6,069 nt of DNA, from contig CAJTLK010000101.1 of the NCBI GenBank assembly GCA_910577415.1, positions 1-6,069 of the forward strand, in the 5' to 3' direction. Source of the stretch: an uncultured Oscillospiraceae bacterium. GTDB taxonomy: Bacteria > Bacillota > Clostridia > Oscillospirales > Oscillospiraceae. The first letter of the stretch is position 1, and every line of letters starts with the position of its first letter. Both the position numbers and the translations under genes were made by a program. Shown here piece after piece: positions 1 through 4,134 of this stretch. Under the pieces are notes generated by a model. That model ran no database searches and was not told where the DNA came from. It saw only the letters and a list, made by a program, of their open reading frames with translations.

Positions 1-422
1 CCGGGGTCGGTCTCGGTGACCTCCAGCTCCACGAAGTTGGGGGCCTCCACACCCACCACCTTCTCCTTATAGATCATCAGCTTGCAGATGGTGTTCTCCT
101 TCACAAAGGCAAAGCCGGTGGGCAGATCGCCGGCGGACACGGGGACCATATCGAAGGTCTCCTGGTCCATGAAGTAGTATAGGTCGCCGTCGTTATAGCT
201 ATACTCGGCATCCTTACGCTCAATGTAGGCAGTCTCGAACTTAGCGGTGGGGTTGAAAGAAGTCTCGGTCACGCCGCCGCCCAGAACGTCCTTCATCTTG
301 GTGCGCACGAAAGCGGCGCCCTTGCCGGGCTTGACGTGCTGGAACTCGACGACCTGCATGACCTTTCCGTCCATCTCGAAGGTCACGCCGTTGCGGAACT
401 CACCTGCTGTGATCGTAGGCAT
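1..422 (-). CDS. efp: Elongation factor P (C-terminus beyond window edge)
   Basis: EF-P binds between the P and E sites of stalled ribosomes and promotes peptide-bond formation at polyproline stretches. The minus strand reads MPTITAGEFRNG at the start, a typical EF-P N-terminus. The KOW-like domain I contains VKPGKGAAF, whose tip lysine is K34, the position that carries post-translational modification in many bacteria. The OB-type domain II follows (about residues 65-128, with YYFMDQETFDMVP and TICKLMIYKEKVVGVEAPNF), then VELEVTETDPG at the window edge. About 140 codons are visible. The family is usually near 185 residues, so domain III lies mostly outside. The ATG at 422-420 has a GGAGGA ribosome binding site on the minus strand (431-436) at about 8 nt. 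The gene is divergent from the tRNA-Ser gene and has its own promoter at 481-509. Family assignment is essentially certain. Which modification the lysine carries cannot be told from here. Confidence 0.97.
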   Translation of the reverse strand, partial: MPTITAGEFRNGVTFEMDGKVMQVVEFQHVKPGKGAAFVRTKMKDVLGGGVTETSFNPTAKFETAYIERKDAEYSYNDGDLYYFMDQETFDMVPVSAGDLPTGFAFVKENTICKLMIYKEKVVGVEAPNFVELEVTETDP

Positions 423-480
423 TGGATTCATCCTCCCAAAAATATTGATACGTGGTGAAAATTTAATTTCAAGCGCAGTT

Positions 481-509
481 ATTGTACCCCATATGTCGGT
501 CTTTTGCAA
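481..509 (-). promoter_or_regulatory. Sigma-A-type promoter of efp
   Basis: On the minus strand, -35 TTGCAA (509-504) and -10 TACAAT (486-481) are separated by exactly 17 nt. The predicted start near 474 gives a leader of about 50 nt before the efp ATG. The same TTGCAAAA sequence forms the -35 of the tRNA-Leu promoter further right. Inferred from consensus matching only. Confidence 0.7.
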
Positions 510-575
510 GGGCTTTTCCACCATTTTGTGGCAAAAGCCAAAATTTTTCCGCTCCCGCGCCCACATTGGCGGCTA

Positions 576-607
576 TTGACAGGGCAAAAAAAGTGTGCTA
601 ATATAAT
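576..607 (+). promoter_or_regulatory. Promoter of tRNA-Ser(UGA)
   Basis: A perfect -35 TTGACA lies at 576-581. Two overlapping -10 choices exist: TAATAT at 599-604 with a 17-nt spacer and an extended-10 TGC just before it, or a perfect TATAAT at 602-607 with a long 20-nt spacer. The first has better geometry. Transcription would start near 611-614, about 25 nt before the mature tRNA. Confidence 0.75.
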
Positions 608-637
608 GTTCGCCTTTAACGGCTGGCTGCCGAATGT

Positions 638-723
638 GGAGAGATGTCCGAGTGGTTTAAGGAGCCAGTCTTGAAAACTGGTGACTCCGCAAGGAGCCGT
701 GGGTTCGAATCCCACTCTCTCCG
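638..723 (+). tRNA. tRNA-Ser, anticodon UGA
   Basis: A class II tRNA with a full cloverleaf. The acceptor is GGAGAGA (638-644) pairing with TCTCTCC (716-722). The anticodon stem CCAGT/ACTGG (665-669/677-681) encloses loop CTTGAAA, so the anticodon is TGA at 672-674, which reads UCA and probably other UCN codons. The long variable arm has a CTCC-GCAA-GGAG hairpin (685-696), diagnostic of serine or leucine tRNAs. The T-arm is GTGGG-TTCGAAT-CCCAC (699-715). The discriminator is G723, as expected for serine. The bases that follow are CCT, so the 3' CCA is not fully encoded, unlike the other two tRNAs here; CCA must be completed enzymatically. Confidence 0.97.
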
Positions 724-730
724 CCTCGTC

Positions 731-794
731 AGAAGAAACCCGCCCCGTTCCGCTTCCGGCGGAGCCGAAAGCTCCACATCCGCGGGTTCCTTCT
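731..794 (+). terminator. Possible terminator hairpin after tRNA-Ser(UGA)
   Basis: AGAAGAAACCCGC (731-743) pairs with 782-794 over 12 of 13 positions, the single mismatch being A736/C789. The enclosed segment carries a small GGAGC-CGAAA-GCTCC hairpin (761-775). Only a mixed pyrimidine tract (TTCTTCCTCT) follows rather than a clean T-run, so it may be a structured spacer or processing element instead of a terminator. Confidence 0.35.
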
Positions 795-800
795 TCCTCT

Positions 801-869
801 CCCCACAAAAGCTGAGGACCGCTTTTGCGGGGGCCCCAAATTTATTTTTGGGGCGGCAATTTTATATTT
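801..869 (+). terminator. Two back-to-back hairpins, probable terminator between the tRNA-Ser genes
   Basis: The first hairpin (801-832) pairs CCCC plus CAAAAGC with GCTTTTG plus GGGG, with one internal A/C mismatch and an 8-nt loop. The second (833-854) starts immediately and pairs GCCCCAAA (833-840) with TTTGGGGC (847-854). A T-rich stretch (860-869) begins about 5 nt after the second stem. The distance to the T-rich stretch is longer than in a classic terminator. No convincing separate promoter for tRNA-Ser(GCU) is seen between here and 885, so partial readthrough from the upstream promoter may feed it. Confidence 0.45.
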
Positions 870-884
870 CATATTTTCAGCTAT

Positions 885-976
885 GCAGAAGTACCCAAGT
901 GGCTGAAGGGGCTCCCCTGCTAAGGGAGTAGGCGGCTAATACCCGCGCGAGGGTTCAAATCCCTCCTTCTGCGCCA
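885..976 (+). tRNA. tRNA-Ser, anticodon GCU (CCA encoded)
   Basis: A class II serine tRNA. The acceptor is GCAGAAG (885-891) with CTTCTGC (966-972), discriminator G973, and an encoded CCA at 974-976. The anticodon stem CTCCC/GGGAG (912-916/924-928) encloses loop CTGCTAA, giving anticodon GCT at 919-921, which reads AGC and AGU. The variable arm includes GCGG (932-935) pairing with CCGC (943-946). The T-arm is GAGGG-TTCAAAT-CCCTC (949-965). The last 22 nt are repeated at 1100-1121, and an inverted copy of 947-962 lies at 1028-1043. The terminator stem begins at the final A of CCA. Confidence 0.97.
955..976 (+). repeat. Direct repeat copy 1: 3' end of tRNA-Ser(GCU)
   Basis: These 22 nt, from the T-loop through the acceptor strand and CCA of tRNA-Ser(GCU), occur again without mismatch at 1100-1121. 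Start-to-start distance is 145 nt. Repeats of a tRNA 3' end are the usual form of integrase attachment sites, but a lost duplicate tRNA gives the same pattern. Confidence 0.9.
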
Positions 977-1016
977 AAGAAAGCCTTAGAGCCATTTGGT
1001 TCTAAGGCTTTCTTTC
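976..1016 (+). terminator. Intrinsic terminator of tRNA-Ser(GCU)
   Basis: An 18-bp stem pairs 976-993 (AAAGAAAGCCTTAGAGCC) with 998-1015 around loop ATTT. Only one position is a G-U pair; the rest are Watson-Crick. The 3' arm ends in CTTTCTTTC, supplying the U-rich end. The stem starts at the last base of the encoded CCA, so it would form only once the tRNA has been fully transcribed. Confidence 0.85.
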
Positions 1017-1027
1017 TGTCTGTCAGT

Positions 1028-1043
1028 GGATTTGAACCCTCGC
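1028..1043 (-). repeat. Inverted copy of the tRNA-Ser(GCU) T-arm
   Basis: GGATTTGAACCCTCGC on the plus strand is the exact reverse complement of tRNA positions 947-962. The match does not extend on either side, and the minus strand shows no matching acceptor or anticodon arm, so this is a fragment rather than a second tRNA. Confidence 0.8.
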
Positions 1044-1061
1044 TCATTTCAATCAGGTTCA

Positions 1062-1101
1062 CCATGGGAGTAAGCCCATGGGAGCGGCCCGCCGGCCGCT
1101 C
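1062..1101. repeat. Two adjacent perfect hairpins
   Basis: Hairpin one pairs CCATGGG (1062-1068) with CCCATGG (1075-1081) around AGTAAG. Hairpin two starts at the next base and pairs GAGCGGCC (1082-1089) with GGCCGCTC (1094-1101) around CGCC. Its last two bases are the first two bases of the repeated tRNA end. No T-run follows, so neither is a terminator by itself. Function unknown; they may be debris from rearrangement or an RNA structure. Confidence 0.6.
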
Positions 1102-1121
1102 AAATCCCTCCTTCTGCGCCA
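1100..1121 (+). repeat. Direct repeat copy 2: orphan 3' end of tRNA-Ser(GCU)
   Basis: This is identical to 955-976, from the T-loop through CCA, but the upstream half of a tRNA is missing: 1030-1099 does not fold into acceptor, D and anticodon arms. It is followed, as in copy 1, by a long terminator hairpin, so the repeated unit was tRNA end plus terminator. It is best read as a tRNA pseudogene remnant or an attachment-site copy. Confidence 0.85.
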
Positions 1122-1163
1122 GGAAACGTCTTAGGGTCGGAACGACTCTAAGGCGTTTCTTTT
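1121..1163 (+). terminator. Second, diverged copy of the tRNA-Ser terminator
   Basis: Stem 1121-1139 pairs with 1143-1161 over 19 positions, including three G-U pairs, around loop GAA, and ends in TTTCTTTT. It shares CTTAG, TCTAAGGC and TTTCTTT blocks at matching places with the terminator at 976-1016 but has a different stem tip, suggesting old duplication followed by compensating changes. It insulates the downstream regulator gene from tRNA transcription. Confidence 0.8.
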
Positions 1164-1189
1164 GTCCGTGAGCCGCAACTGCGGGTTGC

Positions 1190-1218
1190 TTGCTTTTCCT
1201 CCGCGTCGGGAGCATAAT
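1190..1218 (+). promoter_or_regulatory. Weak candidate promoter for the XRE regulator
   Basis: -35 TTGCTT (1190-1195) and -10 CATAAT (1213-1218) with a 17-nt spacer. The predicted start (about 1225) falls on the ribosome binding site, which would leave almost no leader, so the real promoter may differ. Confidence 0.3.
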
Positions 1219-1224
1219 GTCCTT

Positions 1225-1230
1225 GAGGTG
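1225..1230 (+). promoter_or_regulatory. Ribosome binding site fixing the XRE regulator start
   Basis: GAGGTG lies 9 nt before the ATG at 1240. The in-frame ATG at 1231 directly abuts this site and could not use it. Confidence 0.65.
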
Positions 1231-1239
1231 ATGAACAGC

Positions 1240-1686
1240 ATGAAAACACAAGCTATTTTAGTGGAGCTGCGAAACAAAAAGGGTCTGTCTCAAGACGCGC
1301 TGGCGGAAAAGGTATTTGTGACCCGGCAAGCGGTCTCCCGCTGGGAGACCGGCGAGACCGTACCGGGCACCGAGACCCTGAAGCTCTTATCCAAGCTCTT
1401 CGACGTCTCCATCAACACCCTTTTGGGTTCCCCCCGGAAGCTGGTCTGCCAATGTTGCGGGATGCCTCTGGACGACGGCTCCATCAGCAAGGAGCCGGAC
1501 GGCGCCTTCAATGAGGACTACTGCAAATGGTGCTATGCCGACGGAAAATTTGTCTATACCAGCATCGAGCAGCTGACCGATTTTCTGGTGGAGCATATGT
1601 CAAATGAGAACTTCCCCCCGGAGCAGGCCCGGGCCTATTTTGAGCAGCAGCTGCCCACTCTGGCCCACTGGAAGCAGAGGGCCTGA
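1240..1686 (+). CDS. XRE-family HTH regulator with C-terminal zinc ribbon
   Basis: 148 residues. Residues 5-62 form an HTH_3/XRE DNA-binding domain: LRNKKGLSQDALAEKVFVTR, then QAVSRWETGETVPGTETLKL, the familiar pattern of Firmicute regulators in which the recognition helix precedes WE.G. Residues 70-98 carry C70-x2-C73 (CQCCGMPL) and C95-x2-C98 (CKWC), matching the putative zinc-ribbon family often found as YCxxCYxxGKF. The tail (105-148) is mostly helical. DNA binding is well supported; zinc binding is expected from the four cysteines; target and signal are unknown. The start at 1240 is chosen for its GAGGTG site; a longer frame from TTG 1162 would begin inside a terminator. No partner gene is adjacent: it sits between tRNA-Ser debris and convergent tRNA-Leu and may regulate itself or distant genes. 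Confidence 0.85.
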   Translation: MKTQAILVELRNKKGLSQDALAEKVFVTRQAVSRWETGETVPGTETLKLLSKLFDVSINTLLGSPRKLVCQCCGMPLDDGSISKEPDGAFNEDYCKWCYADGKFVYTSIEQLTDFLVEHMSNENFPPEQARAYFEQQLPTLAHWKQRA

Positions 1687-1704
1687 GTGCCAATAGATCG
1701 AACC

Positions 1705-1721
1705 GTCGGTTCTCGTCCGGC
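1705..1721 (+). other. T-arm-like tRNA remnant (tentative)
   Basis: GTCGG-TTCTCGT-CCGGC can form a 5-bp T-stem with a 7-nt loop and matches the T-arm of the neighbouring tRNA-Leu in 14 of 17 positions, though on the opposite strand. The loop lacks the conserved GA of TTCGANT, and the preceding bases belong to the regulator gene, so no functional tRNA is possible. Chance similarity is a real alternative. Confidence 0.25.
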
Positions 1722-1730
1722 ACATGAAAT

Positions 1731-1775
1731 ACCAAAAGGAAGAGGCCGCCCAATGGGCGGCCTCTTCCTTTTGGT
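1731..1775. terminator. Bidirectional terminator shared by XRE regulator and tRNA-Leu
   Basis: A perfect 21-bp stem (1731-1751 with 1755-1775) closes a 3-nt AAT loop, with a GC-rich top (GGCCGCCC) and ends in CTTCCTTTTGGT on both strands. On the minus strand the stem begins at the discriminator and CCA of tRNA-Leu, so terminator and tRNA acceptor end share bases. The U-rich part lies inside the stem rather than after it. Confidence 0.8.
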
Positions 1776-1856
1776 GCCGGTGGCCGGACTCGAACCGGCA
1801 CGCCTTGCGGCGCTTGATTTTGAGTCAAGTACGTCTACCAATTCCATCACACCGGC
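1772..1856 (-). tRNA. tRNA-Leu, anticodon CAA (CCA encoded)
   Basis: Read on the minus strand: acceptor GCCGGTG (1856-1850) with CACCGGC (1782-1776), discriminator A (1775) and encoded CCA (1774-1772). The anticodon stem CTTGA/TCAAG encloses loop CTCAAAA, giving anticodon CAA at 1822-1820, which reads UUG. A variable arm CGCC-GCAA-GGCG marks a class II tRNA, and the T-arm is GCCGG-TTCGAGT-CCGGC. It has its own promoter at 1879-1907. Confidence 0.97.
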
Positions 1857-1878
1857 GCATCTATGCTGACTGGACTGT

Positions 1879-1907
1879 ATTATACAGGCTTTCCTTCCAT
1901 TTTGCAA
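1879..1907 (-). promoter_or_regulatory. Promoter of tRNA-Leu(CAA)
   Basis: Minus-strand -35 TTGCAA (1907-1902), 17-nt spacer, perfect -10 TATAAT (1884-1879). The predicted start near 1872 leaves a leader of about 16 nt before the tRNA. A purine-rich A-tract just upstream on the minus strand (about 1912-1922) could act as an UP element. Confidence 0.8.
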
Positions 1908-1955
1908 GGCTCTTTTTTCCTTCCCCATTTTCTTCCCCAAAGAGAAGACTTTCCC

Positions 1956-1984
1956 TTGACAAGCACCACAAAATGTTGTATCAT
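1956..1984 (+). promoter_or_regulatory. Promoter of the ylxM-ffh operon
   Basis: Perfect -35 TTGACA (1956-1961), 17-nt spacer, -10 TATCAT (1979-1984). Transcription should start near 1991. Two copies of TGTTGTA (1974-1980 and 1990-1996) flank the -10, and an inverted repeat covers the start region, so regulation at initiation is possible. Confidence 0.8.
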
Positions 1985-1992
1985 ATTTGTGT

Positions 1993-2014
1993 TGTAAAGC
2001 TATTGTGCTTTACA
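1993..2014 (+). promoter_or_regulatory. Inverted repeat in the ylxM-ffh leader
   Basis: TGTAAAGC (1993-2000) and GCTTTACA (2007-2014) form perfect 8-bp arms around TATTGT, right after the predicted transcription start. The following ATTTTATT is only weakly terminator-like. It could be an operator for an unknown dimeric regulator or a 5' mRNA hairpin. Confidence 0.55.
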
Positions 2015-2039
2015 TTTTATTAAAAAAGGAGGGGTCAAC

Positions 2040-2408
2040 GTGAAAAACCAGGCTTACCGCATGGCTTTGCTGTTCGATTTTTACGGCGACATGCTCACCG
2101 AGCGGCAGAGGGAATTTTACGACCTTTACTATAATGAGGACCTCTCCCTGTCCGAGATCGCGGAAAACTACGGTATCTCCCGCCAGGGCGTTCGGGACGT
2201 GATCGTCCGGGCCGAGGCCGCCCTTACCGAGCTGGAGGACAAGACCGGCATCATCCGCCGCTTCCACGCCATGCAGGACCAGTTCAAGGCAGTCCAGGCC
2301 GACGTGGACGCCATCGCCCAACGCAACGCACAGCTCTATCAGGACAATGAGATCGAGGCCCTGACGGCCAAGATCGGCAAGACCCTGGATAAGCTGAAGC
2401 AGGAGTGA
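2040..2408 (+). CDS. ylxM: YlxM-family SRP-associated HTH protein
   Basis: 122 residues, the normal size for the UPF0122/YlxM (p13) family, whose genes typically sit directly before ffh. In streptococci YlxM binds SRP components and modulates SRP GTPase activity; that role is assumed here. Residues 6-34 (YRMALLFDFYGDMLTERQRE, then FYDLYYNEDLS) are the family hallmark. Residues 35-62 form a sigma-70 region-4-like helix-turn-helix (LSLSEIAENYGISRQGVRDV). The C-terminal half (about 70-122) is charged and helical, probably coiled coil. The start is GTG at 2040, with an AAGGAGGGG site (2026-2034) at good spacing; no other start is better placed. It is the first gene after the promoter at 1956-1984, and its stop is 4 nt before the ffh ATG, implying translational coupling. 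Confidence 0.93.
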   Translation: MKNQAYRMALLFDFYGDMLTERQREFYDLYYNEDLSLSEIAENYGISRQGVRDVIVRAEAALTELEDKTGIIRRFHAMQDQFKAVQADVDAIAQRNAQLYQDNEIEALTAKIGKTLDKLKQE

Positions 2409-2412
2409 GCCT

Positions 2413-3780
2413 ATGGCCTTTGAGGGACTGACGGAAAAGCTCTCCAACGCCTTTAAGCGCCTTCGGGGCAAGGGGCGGCTCACCGAGGCCGACGTAAAGG
2501 AGGCCATGCGGGAAATTCGCATGGCCCTGCTGGAGGCCGACGTAAGCTACAAGGTGGTCAAGGACTTCGTTGCCAAGGTCTCGGAGCGGGCCGTGGGTTC
2601 CGACGTGCTGGAGGCCCTCTCCCCCGCCCAGATGATCGTAAAGATCGTCAACGAAGAGCTTACCGCTCTTATGGGCGGCGAGGACGCCAAGTTGACCATC
2701 AACTCCAAGCCTCCCACGGTCATTATGATGGTGGGGCTTCAGGGCGCGGGCAAGACCACCAACTCCGCCAAGTTGGCGGGCTTCATGAAAAAGCAGGGCA
2801 AGCGCCCCCTTCTCGCCGCCTGTGACATCTACCGCCCCGCCGCCATCGAGCAGCTGGAGGTGGTGGGCGCACAGTTGGACATCCCGGTTTTCCAGATGGG
2901 CCAAATCAGCCCCGTGGAGATCGCCAAGGCCGCCGTGGAGCACGCCAAAAAGCACGGTAATGACCTGGTCTTCCTGGACACCGCCGGACGGCTCCATGTG
3001 GACGAGGCCCTGATGGCCGAGCTGCAAAATATCAAAGCCGCCGTCGCTCCCGACGAAATTCTGTTGGTGGTAGACGCCATGATCGGCCAGGACGCGGTGA
3101 ACGCCGCCAAAGCCTTTGACGACGCTCTGGACCTCACCGGCGTAATGCTCACCAAGCTGGACGGCGACGCCCGGGGCGGCGCGGCCCTCTCCATCCGGGC
3201 AGTGACGGGAAAGCCCATCAAGTTCGTGGGCATGGGGGAAAAGCTGGATCAGGTGGAGGTCTTTCACCCTGACCGCATGGCCTCCCGCATCCTGGGCATG
3301 GGCGACGTACTCTCCCTCATCGAAAAAGCCCAACAGAATTTTGATATGCAGAAGGCCCAGGAGCTTCAGGAAAAGCTCCGCAAGAACCGCTTCACCCTCA
3401 ACGACCTCTATGACCAGCTCAGTCAGATGAAGAACATGGGTTCCCTCAGCGACATTGCCGGGATGCTCCCCGGCGTGGACCCCAAGATGCTGGAGGGGGC
3501 CAACTTCGACGACAGGGCCATTGACCGCACCGGGGCCATTATCCAGTCCATGACCCCGGCGGAGCGGGAAAACCCGGACATCCTCAACAGCAGCCGGAAA
3601 AAGCGCATCGCCGCCGGCGCGGGCGTGCAGGTGGTGGACGTCAACCGCCTGCTCAAGCAGTTCGAGGCCACCCGGCTCATGACCCGGCAGATGAACGATC
3701 CCCGGCTGCGTAAGCTGGCAAAAAAGGGCCGTCTTCCCGGCATGGGAGGCGGAATGCCCCGGGGAGGATTTCCCTTTTAA
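2413..3780 (+). CDS. ffh: Signal recognition particle GTPase Ffh (SRP54)
   Basis: 455 residues, full length. Ffh binds signal sequences of nascent membrane and secreted proteins together with SRP RNA and docks with FtsY at the membrane. The N domain (about 1-98) carries ALLEADVSYKVVKDF. The G domain shows P-loop GLQGAGKTT (108-116), DIYRPAAIEQL (138-148), DTAGR (189-193), TKLDGDARGG (247-256) and GMGEK (273-277). The FHPDRMASRILGMGD segment leads into the methionine-rich M domain (about 300-455), whose SRP-RNA-binding helix-turn-helix includes SRKKRIAAGAG (394-404); the common GSG is GAG here. A Gly/Met/Pro-rich tail (GMGGGMPRGGF) ends the protein. The AGGAG at 2401-2405 lies inside the ylxM end, 7 nt before the ATG. 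All key GTPase residues are intact. FtsY is not in the window. Confidence 0.98.
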   Translation: MAFEGLTEKLSNAFKRLRGKGRLTEADVKEAMREIRMALLEADVSYKVVKDFVAKVSERAVGSDVLEALSPAQMIVKIVNEELTALMGGEDAKLTINSKPPTVIMMVGLQGAGKTTNSAKLAGFMKKQGKRPLLAACDIYRPAAIEQLEVVGAQLDIPVFQMGQISPVEIAKAAVEHAKKHGNDLVFLDTAGRLHVDEALMAELQNIKAAVAPDEILLVVDAMIGQDAVNAAKAFDDALDLTGVMLTKLDGDARGGAALSIRAVTGKPIKFVGMGEKLDQVEVFHPDRMASRILGMGDVLSLIEKAQQNFDMQKAQELQEKLRKNRFTLNDLYDQLSQMKNMGSLSDIAGMLPGVDPKMLEGANFDDRAIDRTGAIIQSMTPAERENPDILNSSRKKRIAAGAGVQVVDVNRLLKQFEATRLMTRQMNDPRLRKLAKKGRLPGMGGGMPRGGFPF

Positions 3781-3863
3781 GACGGGCAGATGATACCCGC
3801 CCCTGCAAACCGTTGGCAAGCATCGTTTCCGATGTTTCCAGATATACCGATGAGATTTCTTAT

Positions 3864-3870
3864 GGAGGTG
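3864..3870 (+). promoter_or_regulatory. Ribosome binding site fixing the rpsP start
   Basis: GGAGGTG lies 8 nt before the ATG at 3879, which begins MVKIRLRRMG, the classical S16 start. This rules out the longer in-frame reading from TTG 3813. The 98-nt gap between ffh and rpsP (3781-3878) shows only weak short hairpins (e.g. CATCG/CGATG at 3821-3834) and no convincing promoter, so rpsP is probably read through from ffh. Confidence 0.85.
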
Positions 3871-3878
3871 AAAATAAC

Positions 3879-4118
3879 ATGGTCAAAATTCGTCTGCGCC
3901 GTATGGGCGCCAAGAAGGCTCCCTTCTACCGCATCGTGGTGGCTGACTCTCGTTATCCCCGGGATGGTCGGTTCATTGAGGAGATCGGCACCTACGATCC
4001 CACCGCCGACCCCGCCGTGCTGAAGGTGGACAACGAGCGCGCCCAGGCTTGGATCAAGACCGGCGCTCAGCCCACCGAGACCGTCAAGGCTCTGCTGAAA
4101 AAAGCCGGCGCTGTGTAA
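3879..4118 (+). CDS. rpsP: 30S ribosomal protein S16
   Basis: 79 residues, slightly short but within the family range. S16 binds 16S rRNA in the 5' domain and helps early 30S assembly. The N-terminus MVKIRLRRMGAKKAPFYRIV and the following ADSRYPRDGRFIEEIGTYDP are the family signature. NERAQAWIKTGAQPTETVK and a short ALLKKAG tail complete the fold. It starts 98 nt after the ffh stop, the largest gap in the operon, and lies 16 nt before khpA. It is part of the conserved Firmicute ffh-rpsP-khpA-rimM-trmD order, which joins SRP, the small subunit and its maturation factors. Identification is certain; the start is fixed by the ribosome binding site. Confidence 0.98.
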   Translation: MVKIRLRRMGAKKAPFYRIVVADSRYPRDGRFIEEIGTYDPTADPAVLKVDNERAQAWIKTGAQPTETVKALLKKAGAV

Positions 4119-4134
4119 GGGAGGATAACCGCGA

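Noticed and set aside
247..579. 110-residue plus-strand open frame
   Set aside because: Antisense to efp and its promoter; no family features and no ribosome binding site.
479..808. 109-residue minus-strand open frame
   Set aside because: Translates the reverse strand of tRNA-Ser(UGA) and its spacer; the GFEPTAPCG-type string is a usual artefact of tRNA antisense.
1016..1121. A second complete tRNA-Ser
   Set aside because: Only T-loop, acceptor 3' strand and CCA are present; 1030-1099 has no acceptor 5' strand, D-arm or anticodon arm.
955..1121. CRISPR-like repeat pair
   Set aside because: Only two copies, one being a functional tRNA end, with no further spacers or cas genes.
1162..1239. 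N-terminal extension of the XRE regulator from TTG
   Set aside because: Begins in the T-run of a terminator and lacks a ribosome binding site; ATG 1240 has GAGGTG at 9 nt.
2284..3819. 511-residue minus-strand open frame opposite ffh
   Set aside because: Shadow of a GC-rich gene; low-complexity His/Gly/Leu-rich translation, while the plus strand encodes intact Ffh.
3813..3848. Promoter before rpsP (TTGGCA plus GATATA)
   Set aside because: The spacer is about 22 nt, too long, and no better -10 lies at 16-18 nt.
3813..3878. Longer start for rpsP
   Set aside because: Family start MVKIRLRRMG lies at 3879 with a strong GGAGGTG; upstream residues do not resemble S16.
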